Origin: Yarrowia lipolytica | Lineage: Eukaryota > Ascomycota > Dipodascomycetes > Dipodascales | Assembly (NCBI RefSeq): GCF_001761485.1 | Contig: NC_090773.1 | Location: 558,001-622,000, forward strand | Direction: 5' to 3' | Length of the DNA stretch: 64,000 nucleotides | Part shown: positions 21,532 to 32,720 of the stretch, one piece after another | Numbering within the stretch: position 1 is the first letter of the stretch | Layout of the letters: each line of letters opens with the position of its first letter | Translations under genes and position numbers: made by a program | Notes under the pieces: generated by a model | Seen by the model: only the letters and a program-made list of their open reading frames with translations | Databases searched by the model: none | Told to the model about the DNA's origin: nothing

Positions 21532-21603
21532 AGCGGCATGGCGCAGTGGAAGCGCGCAGGGCTCATAACCCTGATGTCCCTGGATCGAAACCAGGTGCCG
21601 CTA
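21532..21603 (+). tRNA. initiator tRNA-Met (anticodon CAT)
   Basis: A 72-nt cloverleaf with acceptor AGCGGCA pairing with TGCCGCT, so the first pair is A-T, the eukaryotic initiator mark. The anticodon stem is CAGGG/CCCTG around CTCATAA. The T loop reads ATCGAAA rather than TTCGANN, the second initiator mark. T run follows as Pol III terminator. Confidence 0.95.
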
Positions 21604-22135
21604 GAATTATTTTTTTGGAGATATTTTCGCCAGGTCTAGTAATCCTGGCGTCTTGTTTTTGCCACCCGACTTGAGCTTCGCCCATTGTCTTGCTTCGCTA
21701 GCTGCGACCAATTCACGTGAGCACGTTGTTGTGTAAGAATCATTAGAATAAAAAAAAAAAAAAAGACATCTGGAAACATAACCCTGAGACATGCTGATGA
21801 GACAGGCAAATGAGACCCACTTCGAGACATTTGAATATGCTTGTTTTAGATAAACGAGAAACCAAAGCTCCTGTACCGAGGTGGATCACTATGCTCTTTC
21901 GGTGTCGCAGCACAGTATCTTGTTCAGTAGCTACTACCATACCGAGATGCGAGCTCTCGATGCTCTACAAAGTATGAGACCTTCCATGGGGCGGGGAGTG
22001 AATACACACCAATGTGGAGTTAAGAGGGCTGCCCAGAGCCATCTAAACGATCAGATACGACACCCACAGTCCGAACTATCTGATTTGACCTCAAGTACAC
22101 CTCAACAGTCAATAATTAATTTAATATATACAAGA
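21604..22135. other. intergenic, no gene seen
   Basis: Short spacer between the initiator tRNA and the 3' end of MTG2, with an A run of about 15 near 21750. No coding frame. Confidence 0.6.
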
Positions 22136-23719
22136 TCATCCCTCCAAAATAGTGTTAGTTCCGTAGACACCGGCCACCTTGGCCATCTCATTGATCACGG
22201 GCTGCACATTTTCGGCGTTCATGGCCGAACAAGGCACAATGGCCCAGTTTTTGTTAGACACAAAGGCGTTAAGATCGATGAATCGTCGTTCGGACTCTTC
22301 CACGTCCGCCTTTGTAGCCACCACCAAGACACTCTTGCCGGCCATTCGCTCGGGGCCCAGCTCGCCAATGAGCACTCTGAGGTCAGAAACAGGGTCCGGT
22401 CTGTCAAGAGCAATGACGAAGACGAGACCATTGGATCGCTCGACGTGCCGCAGAAAGTCCAGACCCATACCCTTGTTGATTCGAGCTCCCTTGATGATAC
22501 CAGGGATATCAGCCACGGTAAATGAGGGCTTGTCCATGCCCACAGAGATGGTACCAATGGTGGGATGCAGAGTGGTGAACTCCCAGTGGCCTACTCGAGG
22601 CGAGGCACGCGAAATAGCGCCCAGAAGAGTGCTCTTGCCTGCGTTAGGCAGTCCTACCAGACCCAGATCAGCCAGAAGCTTGAGCTCCAGCATGAAGGTA
22701 GCGGTAATTCCGGATCGGCCCAACTTGGCAAACTTGGGGTTTCGAATATCGTCTCGATGGTATCTCATGTTACCGGCTCCTCCCGCTCCTCCCTTGAGCA
22801 GCAGCTGCGGAGGCTTTCCTGGCTCACACAGATCCAGACCGTCCACGGGGAACACGTCTGTAGCCTCTTCAGTGGATCTGAGCACAGCGTCATCGAACTT
22901 GGTGGCCTCCTTAGTTCGAGTGAAGAACTCGGGAGGATTCTTGGGATCATTGCACCAGTTGGCCACCTGGGGGTTCTCGTAGGTCCATCCCTCTCCATCG
23001 GCCATAGTGGCTCTGTTGAGACGCAGGTAGCCTCTGTTCATGTGGAACATTCCCTCAGCCACTTCCACACCCACAACCTCCTTGTGATCAGGTACCGGTT
23101 CTCCGTTTTCAAGAAACTGTGGGGGATACTTTCGGGCAGCCTCCTCAGGATCGACCTTGATGAGATCCTGCTCAACGTCTCGCTTAGGATCGGGACACCA
23201 CTTGACAACAGTTCCAACAGGCACCTGTAGAAGCACATCTGTTCCTCGATGTCCGTACATATGGGACGATCCTCCAGCTTTTCCGGCTCCAGCCATATAC
23301 TTGAAACTGAGGTTCTTCAACGTTCGGATGGAGTCTACCGCTTGGATGTATACTGACCCTCCTTCTCCTCCATCTCCTCCGTCAGCAGGTCCATAGGGCA
23401 TCATGGCTTCTCTGGCAAACGAGACTCGTCCATTACCTCCCTTTCCAGCAGAGCACTTTACCAGTCGCACATCCAGAAAGTGTGATCCATCCTTTACCGC
23501 CTGCTGGGCCTCGTGGTACTTGACTGCGTCGTAGGGCGACTTGTAGGGCATGACGGCGAACCGTTTCTGATCTTTGTCAAAAAAGCGCTGTACGGCGTCC
23601 TGTCGCGACTCTTTTTCGAGATCTTTCTGCTTCATCTGACGTCGCTTCTTGTGGTAATCTCGGGAAAACACCAGTGGAAGCCGCAGACGGCCCACACCTG
23701 GAGTTCTCGAGGTCAGCAT
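22136..23719 (-). CDS. MTG2: Mtg2, mitochondrial Obg-family GTPase
   Basis: An intronless 527-residue protein. A basic N-terminus with an RDYHKKRR stretch fits mitochondrial import. The Obg fold spans about residues 80-340, with the glycine-rich CSAGKGGNGRVSFAREAM and GGDGGEGGSV. The G domain follows: P-loop GLPNAGKST at residues 356-364, G3 DIPG, G4 TKAD and a G5-like SAMNAEN. Obg proteins bind the large ribosomal subunit; Mtg2 helps assemble the mitochondrial 54S subunit on the matrix face of the inner membrane. Relative to bacterial Obg it carries a long fungal insertion between the Obg fold and the G domain. It is divergent from ARP8, sharing a 506-base promoter region. Confidence 0.95.
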   Translation of the reverse strand: MLTSRTPGVGRLRLPLVFSRDYHKKRRQMKQKDLEKESRQDAVQRFFDKDQKRFAVMPYKSPYDAVKYHEAQQAVKDGSHFLDVRLVKCSAGKGGNGRVSFAREAMMPYGPADGGDGGEGGSVYIQAVDSIRTLKNLSFKYMAGAGKAGGSSHMYGHRGTDVLLQVPVGTVVKWCPDPKRDVEQDLIKVDPEEAARKYPPQFLENGEPVPDHKEVVGVEVAEGMFHMNRGYLRLNRATMADGEGWTYENPQVANWCNDPKNPPEFFTRTKEATKFDDAVLRSTEEATDVFPVDGLDLCEPGKPPQLLLKGGAGGAGNMRYHRDDIRNPKFAKLGRSGITATFMLELKLLADLGLVGLPNAGKSTLLGAISRASPRVGHWEFTTLHPTIGTISVGMDKPSFTVADIPGIIKGARINKGMGLDFLRHVERSNGLVFVIALDRPDPVSDLRVLIGELGPERMAGKSVLVVATKADVEESERRFIDLNAFVSNKNWAIVPCSAMNAENVQPVINEMAKVAGVYGTNTILEG

Positions 23720-24225
23720 TGTGATGTTGATGGAGAAGATAATTTATTCTGGGTTTGCATGATATGCACGTGAGTGATCTGTGCCCAACAATACGGAAAA
23801 GAGAAGTTGTGTATACACTGTAAGAGAAGGAAATATAGCGACAAATTGAATGATACACACCAACTGTCCTCGACAGACGTTTCAAGTGACGAATTGCATT
23901 ATCAATCACCAAGTTGTAACCTAACATCCAACTTTAGTCACATTTGGTTACACTCAGTTACACCTCCCAACTAAGCATAACAAAAGAAAACAGCCTAAGT
24001 CTGACACTCGGAATCGTGAATCTCTCCAATCTCACCACGGATGATGATCAGTACACGATATATTACACGCTTCTATCAATAAGAATACCCACTCATCCAT
24101 CACTACGAACCGTCTTCAATTTCGCCCTAACCTCGCGCCCACATAACATAATATATGCAGCTGTTAGTGCACCACTAAATGTCCCATTTAGCTTCATCAC
24201 CATTCTTCATCCAGTCAACAACGCC
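23720..24225. promoter_or_regulatory. divergent promoter region of MTG2 and ARP8
   Basis: About 506 bases separate the two start codons. The ARP8 frame is open upstream of its ATG through part of this stretch, but that extension has no ATG and poor composition. Confidence 0.6.
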
Positions 24226-26412
24226 ATGGACGACATTGACAGTGACGATATCCCCTCATCGACTTTGGGAGCAACTCCCAGTGAGCTGGGGGACTATGAG
24301 CCCGCATCTTTGCCCGATGATCTCAATCGGGGCACCGAGACGCCTACTGGCACTCCTTCAGCAACTCCCACAGGCACACCTGCTCCTGGAGCGTCAAAGA
24401 AGAGCTCCTCCAAGGCTGGAGTCAACTCTTTGACCAAGTCCGGGGCTCTCAAGCAGAAACCTGGTCCGAAGCCCGGAGGAGGGAAGGTCAAGAGCTCTTC
24501 TGGAGGCTCAGCGAAAGCTGCTGTCAACCCGGGTCTCAAGCAGACCACCTTCTCCATGGTGACACCCATCAACCAGAAAAACTACTACACCGAGTATCTG
24601 AAGCGCGACGACCAGATATACGTCTACCGGCAGGTGCAGGAGGAGACCAAGAAGGCCAAGGCCGGATCGGCGGCTGTATCTAACAACATCAAGGGTACAC
24701 CTTCGGCAGCAGCAACGCCGGATCCCGATGGAACAGATGGAAAGGAGGAGAACCAGACGATTGTGATTCATCCAGGATCGCGCAACTTGCGGATTGGATT
24801 TGGAGTGGATCCGTATCCCAAGACAGTCAAGATGGTGATTGCGAGAAGACAACATGAAACCAAGAAGGTGAAGCAGGAAGAAGGAGCAGAACAAGAGGAC
24901 GTGGATATGGCCGATGACAGCGACCCGATCATCGCCGCCATCAAGACGGTTAAAAAGGATCTCAAGGAGCGAATGAAGTTCTACAAATGTCGAATCCAGC
25001 CGGGATCGACAGATCTAACCACCAACTACAACACCAAAAACACGCAACCGGAAGAGATTCCTGAACACAACGACCCCTCCAAGGTGGACTGGACAGACAC
25101 CTCGGACAAAAAGGAATACTATGTGGGCGAGTCGGCACTGAGAGTCAAGGACTCCAATTACGCATTGCGATGGCCCATCATTCATGGCTGCTTCAACGAG
25201 ACGAAAATGTACTCGTCACCCCAGGAGGTGCTAGGAGACATGGCTATTATCCTGGTGGAGGCTCTCGAAGCGGAACTGGGTGTAAAATTCACAGACTACA
25301 AGAATTACAATGTTGTTCTGTTGATTCCAGACCTCTACGACAAGACCTACGTTTCTTCGCTGGTCGACTTGTTGCTTCACAAGATGGATTTCCCCCGTGT
25401 AGCTCTTCTCCAGGAAGGAATGGGAGCCACATTTGGAGCTGGAATCTCCACTTCCTGTGTGATTGATGTCGGTGCCCAGAAAACATCCATCTGCTGTGTT
25501 GAAGATGGTATGGTTGTTCCTGATTCTCGGGTAAACCTGAAATATGGAGGAGATGACGTGACCAACGCTTTCCTCAAGCTGCTCCAGAACATTTCATTCC
25601 CCTACAACGTCGATCCCAACGATACCAACGACATGTTGTTAATGGAGGAGCTCAAAACACAGTATGCTACGGCAGACGAGGCATCTATCGGAGTCTCTAC
25701 CGGTCAATTGATTCGTCCACGACAAAACAAGCTGACTCAAAAGTACACTTTCAAATTTTACGACGAGGGCATGCTTGCACCCTTGGGTCTGTTCTATCCT
25801 GAGCTGTTCGAGCCACTGAACACCATGTACAAGGAGTTTTTCCGAGACCGACATCGTCTGTTCCCCCGAAATATGGATGTTTACGAGTCCAACAAGGAGG
25901 ACAATCCCGTTTCTGGCGCTCAAACTGCTCTTCTCATCAAGCAGGGATTGATCGAGGCACCTGAAGAGCCCGTGGAAGGAGAGGCAGTAGTTGAGAAGGA
26001 GATTGTGGACGACGTGGAACAGCCGTATCTGTTTCTCACCGGACTGGATCATGCTGTTATCCAGTCTATCAAAAGTGCTGCTGTTTCGGATCCCTCTAGA
26101 CCCGGCAAGATGTACGAGAACATCATTATTATTGGAGGAGGCGCCCAGTTGGCTGGGTTCGAGACTCTGTTGGTGGACCGACTTGGAATCTGGCGGTCTA
26201 TGGCTCGTAACGACGGTGAGGACGACGGTGTTTCTGATGAGGCCATCGCGGTCATGCCTCCTCCTCGAGACATGGATCCTCAGATTCTGACCTGGAAGGG
26301 AGGCGCCGTCTTTTCGCGACTCAAGGTTGTCGAAGAAATGTACATTACCCAGAAGGAGTGGGATTTGTTGGGTCCTCGAAGTATTCATTACCGAACCATG
26401 TTTGCTTACTGA
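24226..26412 (+). CDS. ARP8: Arp8, actin-related protein of the INO80 complex
   Basis: A 728-residue nuclear protein. Residues about 1-105 are a Ser/Thr/Pro/Gly/Lys-rich disordered tail. The actin fold starts near residue 110 (QTTFSMVTPINQKNYYTEYL) and is split by insertions, including acidic EEGAEQEDVDMADDSD. Matches to Arp8 include VVLLIPDLYDKTYV, QEGMGATFGAGIST, the phosphate-loop-like VIDVGAQKTSICCVEDG, KYGGDDVT and a late ENIIIIGGGAQLAGF. Arp8 sits with actin and Arp4 in the INO80 remodeller, binds linker DNA and supports nucleosome sliding. I chose the ATG at 24226 because the upstream open frame lacks an ATG and its sequence is not conserved-looking. Confidence 0.95.
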   Translation: MDDIDSDDIPSSTLGATPSELGDYEPASLPDDLNRGTETPTGTPSATPTGTPAPGASKKSSSKAGVNSLTKSGALKQKPGPKPGGGKVKSSSGGSAKAAVNPGLKQTTFSMVTPINQKNYYTEYLKRDDQIYVYRQVQEETKKAKAGSAAVSNNIKGTPSAAATPDPDGTDGKEENQTIVIHPGSRNLRIGFGVDPYPKTVKMVIARRQHETKKVKQEEGAEQEDVDMADDSDPIIAAIKTVKKDLKERMKFYKCRIQPGSTDLTTNYNTKNTQPEEIPEHNDPSKVDWTDTSDKKEYYVGESALRVKDSNYALRWPIIHGCFNETKMYSSPQEVLGDMAIILVEALEAELGVKFTDYKNYNVVLLIPDLYDKTYVSSLVDLLLHKMDFPRVALLQEGMGATFGAGISTSCVIDVGAQKTSICCVEDGMVVPDSRVNLKYGGDDVTNAFLKLLQNISFPYNVDPNDTNDMLLMEELKTQYATADEASIGVSTGQLIRPRQNKLTQKYTFKFYDEGMLAPLGLFYPELFEPLNTMYKEFFRDRHRLFPRNMDVYESNKEDNPVSGAQTALLIKQGLIEAPEEPVEGEAVVEKEIVDDVEQPYLFLTGLDHAVIQSIKSAAVSDPSRPGKMYENIIIIGGGAQLAGFETLLVDRLGIWRSMARNDGEDDGVSDEAIAVMPPPRDMDPQILTWKGGAVFSRLKVVEEMYITQKEWDLLGPRSIHYRTMFAY

Positions 26413-28122
26413 TCATATCCTAGTGTATCGTTAATATATTGTAAAACAAGGAGGTACATATTAAAACAGGGTGTACCGCAACTATAGACGAGGCGACAAA
26501 GCGGTATAAGTACTGGTGTTTGTAGCTTTAAATAGTATATACCGCCGGTTCTGCAATAGGACAGGCAAACATTTGCACAACAAAATCTCTTGGGTATACG
26601 TCGTTAGCTTATATGAAGAGATGAAAGTAGTGCCCGTAGGAGTAGCAAGCGATACGACGATGTTCGTCTCCACTTGCATAAGTCTCCACAATTAGTCACG
26701 CCTGCACATTGCGGTAGCTCTGGAGCTACGAGAAAAGTACGAGTAGCTGCTTGCGAACCAAGACCAACGGACGGACGTTCATTTATGTCCGCTTAGACAA
26801 GCTGACGTCATGAAGCTAATGGGTGCACTTGGAGCAGAGCTACCATCAGGGATAGGGCATAAGGTATAGGGTCTTCAGATTGTTCTCGGAGGGGGGCATA
26901 GGTACAGGCTTTATGGAATGCGACCAACGGAGTCACGTTAGTGTGTTGAGAAGAAAGGGAAATAAAGAGTAGTTTTACAAAGAGATCTGTTTTACTAGTA
27001 GCCAATTGCGGTCCGCAGATTTCCCTTGTCTGCTGTTGTTGGTTACATACCGTATCCTTACATGGGCCTAGAGGTTCATCTCCAACCCCATGCCAAGGAG
27101 CACTTGCATTGTATGTGCTTTTTTTAAAAAAAAAGATGAGATTGGGTTAAGTGTGGAGATCTGCATTTAGCCGATTGCTATAGTCTACAAGTACAAGTAG
27201 CGCGACATCTTAGACAGGAAAGAAGCCAAGGCGAACGAAAAGGGATATGGACAAGAACCGACATGGAAACTATCAGATTAAACAAGCAGTCTCAACATGG
27301 CGCATCTATGATCTCAACGAATACATAGCTCCATACTTCATAGCAGGACATAACCTAGAAAAGTGCCATGGGGCGACTATACTCAAGACGCCGATGTCAA
27401 AAGAGTCGCCGTTTTACGTCAGTCTAGAAGGGTGGACATAATGATACCGCAACGACCGCCCACGTGTGTTCTATGTCGGCAGTAGTGCGGTGGCAATGAG
27501 CGCTTCAGCCTAACCGCACATAGCTCCACCAGGGTTCTGTACGACAAGCATGTAACGCGATGCCACGAGTAGAGGCGCTGGTGCCGATACTAGTTGTCGC
27601 TACTTGTAGTCTCCCTAGCGTCGGACTTTTTTGGCAGGACCACACTCATGTACTGTGGGTCCCATCTCAGCCTAGACCGTAAACAACCAAGAATCCAACA
27701 GACGAGCCGAGCAGTGCTTTTGTTCCACAAAATGGTAGAAATGGTACCAACCGGTGAAACTTTGGAGAAGCTAACGTCCTACAGAGTACAAGTACAAGTA
27801 ATAGACAGGGTCTTGTGTTGTGGCTCTCCTTTTTGTAGTAAACACAAGACACAAGAAAAGCTACAAGTCTATAAGTTACCATGTTCGACTATCATAAAAT
27901 GTTGCCAGGGTGCACACTAGACCCCGTGGTACATTCCACAGGAGAAGAGTTAAGACCCGAACTTTCCATATGCACCCCAGATCGAACTTGCCTCTAATTA
28001 CTGTATGTACCCGTGCTCGTACTATTACAGTACATACTCGTATTCGTATACGAATTGTAAACTACACTCACGTCTATCTATAACATATCTATTACTACTC
28101 ATAACTTGGTCTCTAAGCGCGC
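26413..28122. other. intergenic between convergent ARP8 and LSC2
   Basis: About 1.7 kb with no convincing frame. T and A homopolymers meet near 27119-27133. Many copies of CTACAAGTAC/TACTTGTAG and related words. Confidence 0.55.
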
Positions 28123-29891
28123 TTAAAGAGGCAGCTCAAAGGAGACGTTAACGTCAATCTCTCGGGCCATCTCAACAACCTTGGAGAGCTGGCAGACCTT
28201 CTGGGCAGCCTCATCAAGATCGCCAAAAGAGAAAATCTTGAGGCCAGAGTCGGAAATGAGCTTCTGGGCCTCGGCGAGGTTGGTTCCCTGGAGTCGGGCA
28301 ACAATGGGAATGTTGAGGTTCATGTTCTGAGCAACAGCAATCAGACCCTTGGCAATGTTGTCACATCGGACAATACCACCGAAAATGTTGACGAAGATAG
28401 CAGTGACACCGGGCTCGGAAGTGATGAGCTCGAAGGCCTTCTTGATGGCGTCGGCAGTGGCTCCTCCACCACAGTCGAGGAAGTTGGCGGGCTCACCTCC
28501 GTACAGCTTGATGATATCCATGGTGGCCATAGCGAGACCAGCTCCGTTGACAAGACAGCCAATGTTTCCGTCGAGCTTGATGAAGTTAAGACCGTGCTTG
28601 GCAGCCTCAATCTCCTCGGGGTCCTCCTGGGTCAGATCTCTCCAGGACCAGACCTCCTCCTGTCGGAAAGAGGCGTTGTCGTCGAAGCCGAGCTTGGCGT
28701 CCATGGCAACCACTCGGTGGTCGGTGGTCTCAGACAAAGGGTTAATCTCGATCTGGGTGGCGTCCTTGTCGGTGAAGACCTTGTAGAGCTTCTTGATGTC
28801 GTCAGCAGCCTCCTGGGTGGCCTTGGAGGAGAAACCGAGGGCCTTGGCGACCTCAATGGCCTGGGTGTCGGTGACACCGGTGTGGATGTCAACGGGGAAG
28901 GTGTGGATGGCATCGGGGTTCTCGGCGGCAACACCCTCAATGTCCATACCTCCCTGGGAAGAAGCGACAATGATAGGCTTCTGGGTGGCTCGGTCCATGA
29001 GGATGGCAACGTAGGCCTCTCGTCGCACAAACTCTCGCTCCACAACGTAGACGGCAGTCACAGGCTTACCCTGGGGACCGGTCTGCTTGGTGAAGATCTT
29101 GTGGTTGAGCATCTGCTCGGCGTACATCTTGGCCTCGGTGGGGGAGGAGATGAGCTTGACACCGCCCTTGAGGCCGTTGTCGAAGTGGCCCTTACCTCGG
29201 CCACCGGTCAGAGCCTGAGCCTTGATGACCATATCCTCGCATCCAAGCTTCTTGGCAATATCCTCAGCCTGCTGGGGGGTAGTGGCGGCGCCTCCCTTGG
29301 GGACATCGATACCGTAGTTCTGGAGGATCTGGGCGGATCGGAACTCGTGGAGAGAGAGGTTTCGAGTCTGAGTCTTGGCGACCTGTGGTTAGTGAGATTA
29401 ATTTCTTTTTTGGACAACGGGGAGATACGCAGTGTCAAGGGACGGCTCAAGAGAACCCCAGTCGATGGGGTCAATTGCCACTTCGATGAGAATGGCATTG
29501 CGCTTGTGTTGGTCCTGCCCATGCTCATTATCCCTCTGCACGCACGAATTTCATATTATGTGCATGCATGTGCATTTAGCCGAGGCGTTTTTCCGGACGA
29601 CAATGAACAGGCCGTTGGAGATAACAAGACGAATGTGGCGAGGTGGTTTGCGACTCAATTGCCCATGATCCACAGATGTACGTTGCCGGTGTGTCGTTCA
29701 CAAGACCCCAGCGTGGTTTCCGAGCGTCTGGACATGTGTAACCACAAACGCCGAAAAACGCGCACCGGAAAAACAGGACAATTGTCGGCGGAAACAGACA
29801 CCGGTAGGAGCCATTGTGGCGGGCTGTGGCGCCAAATACTCACCTGATTAAGTCGAACAGCTCGAGATCGAGCAGCAATTCGCGAAAACAT
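28123..29891 (-). CDS. LSC2: succinyl-CoA ligase beta subunit, mitochondrial, two exons
   Basis: Exon 1 is 29891-29844 (48 nt) and exon 2 is 29382-28123, split by an intron of 461 nt with GTGAGT at its start and CTAACCACAG at its end. The product is 435 residues. [16 protein letters not shown] is a typical basic matrix-targeting sequence; the mature part starts [14 protein letters not shown]. The ATP-grasp domain covers about residues 25-250 ([41 protein letters not shown]). The CoA-ligase domain follows with [10 protein letters not shown] and [11 protein letters not shown]. With the alpha subunit it turns succinyl-CoA into succinate and makes ATP or GTP in the citric acid cycle; which nucleotide cannot be read here. 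The downstream ATG at 29232 opens a long frame but would lose the N-terminal 66 residues. Confidence 0.95.
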
Positions 29892-32225
29892 GTTGTGGGA
29901 TGGTGTGTGGTTTGCTGGTAAGAGGAAAATGAAATCCACGAGCCTTTTACTTTTTGGTTGACAGCACCAACATGTACACAGTGTTGACTGCCGGGTAACA
30001 GCGGACGCTCTCTCAGAGTTAGTGTGTTGGGGGTTTTAGAGGCAACCAAACGTCCTACTTTGGCGGTCTAAAAGCCGCTGGAGGGACGGAGAGCTCCCAA
30101 GAATCGCCTTGGGGGCTATGAGTGGCCCACCAATGGTTTCTACTGTGTCCAGTTCGTCAATTGCGCTCTACACCCCCTCTAGACACGATTCTCTTTCATG
30201 CTTACCCCTCTTCCAAATGCACCCGCTCAGCTTAAGGTTATTCTGTTTTTACATGTGTGCCGAGTAAAGACCTTGTGAGGCCGAGCCAAGGGGACATGGT
30301 TTACTGGGAGATAGCGGCCGTCGCCGACAGTTTCCGAAATAGTGTGGGTCTAAGTCCGAGGGTCGTGACGAGGTCTGGAGGTCAATTGAGGCCGAATTGT
30401 TGGCCATTTGAACCGATAAAGCCATGCCATCTGCTCCAGTTGCCACACGGCGTGGTGGGTACCACCTGCCTCATACTGTAGCCCCTCACAGGTACGATAA
30501 TAGCCATTATACTTGAGCCGTGGTGCGGGTGATGAGCCGTGGACATTTTTCGCTTATAGACTTTGGGCTTTAGAGTTGGATTGGGACGTCGAGGTTGAGG
30601 ACAATTGAAGGAAGAGGAGGAGTCGAGGGAGTAAATGGGATGGTTCTGGTGGTTGCGGAGGTTTGGAATTCTGTATGAGCACCAATCCAGACTCTGAGAT
30701 TATATTTATCTACTTTTTTTGTCCAAAACGACTTCCAAACCTCGCAAATCGCGCTCCGTTACCCTCCGAAGACACTACAAATTTGCGTCTCAAATTAAGC
30801 CCTCTGCAAACGGCGTGTCACGCTAATTACGCGCCTACTAGGCTGGAGACGGTGACCGTGATGAATGAAGGTGACCAAAAGTCCCACTTTAAGTGGTTCA
30901 TGGCCGCCAGGTCACGTGGAAATCGTACATCTAGCTGACTAATCCAACCCTCCCGCCGCCGCTCCAATAATCACTCATCTCTCACTCATCAAACCCAATG
31001 CGCAGAGTTTCAACGTGTGTGCGTGGGCCTCCTTCCACTGGACAGCGGCGTTGCATCCTGGCACGGCTGTGAGTGGAAAGAACCGGAGGAGCTACGATAT
31101 GTACGATACCACCACGGACAGGCACCGATCAGCAGAAAATTATAGCAGGAACAAAACGGGGAAAATATTCGTGACAGAATAATTGGAGGCCCCAAATTGA
31201 CAATAGAAAAGCAACCGCAATGCGGACAGAACAATCCAACCAGCCCCAATGAGGCATAAGACGCTCTCAATACGGCCCACAACGCAAGATAGCTGTCACC
31301 CGCTTTTGAGACCGGGTACCTGTCAAGTCACAGGGTCTCTTGTTTTTCCGCATCGCAATTTCAAAAGGATCTAACGGATATCATAACCCAGTCAAGTCAG
31401 GTTTGCGGATACAGAGAATGTAGAAAGGTGGGTCAGTTGTGCTCGTGGTGTTTATACAACTCGTCACTTACTACCACATCAACTCCTAGAGAGACCTTCC
31501 ACCACAACCCCCTCCGAACATGCTCCGCCCTGTTAGTCCGTACCGTAAATGTATCCCCGCTTTCTGCACACTCATCGTTGACCTGTGACAGCTGCCAGTG
31601 AAAATCCACTAAAACCTGTTAGTCTCCCGACTTTCTCCGAACTCAACTGTATCGTGGTACGGACCATTGAAACGACCGAGAGAAACGACAGCACGGTCTA
31701 ATCACCGTAGCTAATGGCTCCGAGCTACCACTGGCAGCGACAATGGTGACACGGACTCGGATTAACTGGAAACTCTATCTACTCAACAGATGTGAGAAGA
31801 ATGGAGGGTATGGCTGGTGGTGCTTGAGTTGGGGGGGGGCTGGGCGGGGTTGGGGTGTTCATGCTCCTTACAATGGGCTGAGTTGAGTTGTGGTGTTTGG
31901 TGTTGAGGTGAGGTAGCAGTATTTGTGCTTGCCAGGAGGATCTCAATGTTAGGTGTGGGTGTGTAAGGGTGAATCGACAGGTTATGAGTGGATGTGGTTT
32001 ATGTATGGGCATGCCAAATGGGTTTGAACATGTCCAACTGCCATTTGCTCTCCATTATATTGCCATTACTGCTGTGTCTGGCGCCCGTCTGCACCAGTCC
32101 TAGGTGCGAGATCACAGCAGCAGCTCATTTACACCTCCATCACCGAGTTCATGCATGAGAACCTAATCAAGAAAAATATCACAGCGAGAACACTACATCA
32201 ACACAACCACATTTGCATATCCATC
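29892..32225. other. intergenic, no gene seen
   Basis: About 2.3 kb. Contains the LSC2 promoter and the leader of the small gene at 32226, and a run of nine G near 31830. No frame with coding character. Confidence 0.55.
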
Positions 32226-32720
32226 ATGTCCACGCTCAATGTCAACGAGGCAAAAGTACTTAACGCCAAGTTTGCGGTCTCCATTGACTCGGCCCAGAAG
32301 CTCGTGAGCGGCTGGATGAGCGACAGTGACGGTGACAGTGATCCCGGCGGCGCGGATGAAGATGCTCAGAAACTGCTGGTCAAGCAGCTGCAACCAGTGG
32401 CGTCTTGGGCTGGAGTTGGCTCCAAAATTGGCACGGCGCCTGGAGGAGGCCGCGTGACGAAGCCAGATACCTCCAAGATGTCTGCATCCATGAAGGCGCT
32501 GAGTAAGATGCACAGTAAAGGCAGCCAGGCCAATGCGGTGGCTACCGTGACTCCCGTGATGCGACAGGGTTACGTGGTAAAGAAACACGCTGATGACAAA
32601 AACAAGAAGGACGAGTCTGACTCGGACGAGGAGGATATCAAGAGCAGGTCGAAGAAGTCTGCCAAAACCACAGGCAACTTTCTGGACGAGTACAAGAAGA
32701 CCAAGAAGAAGCGACGTTAG
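32226..32720 (+). CDS. small basic nuclear-type protein, uncharacterised
   Basis: A 164-residue hydrophilic protein that I do not firmly recognise. Order: a short helical start (MSTLNVNEAKVLNAKFAVSI), an acidic Ser/Asp stretch (SDSDGDSDPGGADED), a middle with GVGSKIGTAPGGG, then Lys/Asp/Glu-rich DESDSDEEDIKSRSKK and a C-terminal FLDEYKKTKKKRR, which looks like a nuclear or nucleolar signal. The layout recalls small fungal proteins grouped as DUF3245, but this is from memory and unverified. An in-frame ATG at 32151 would add 25 residues; I prefer 32226 because the added part looks like leader sequence. Confidence 0.75.
   Translation: MSTLNVNEAKVLNAKFAVSIDSAQKLVSGWMSDSDGDSDPGGADEDAQKLLVKQLQPVASWAGVGSKIGTAPGGGRVTKPDTSKMSASMKALSKMHSKGSQANAVATVTPVMRQGYVVKKHADDKNKKDESDSDEEDIKSRSKKSAKTTGNFLDEYKKTKKKRR

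Noticed and set aside
28594-29847. 417-codon plus-strand frame opposite LSC2
   Set aside because: Mirror of biased codons, and it crosses the LSC2 intron and first exon.
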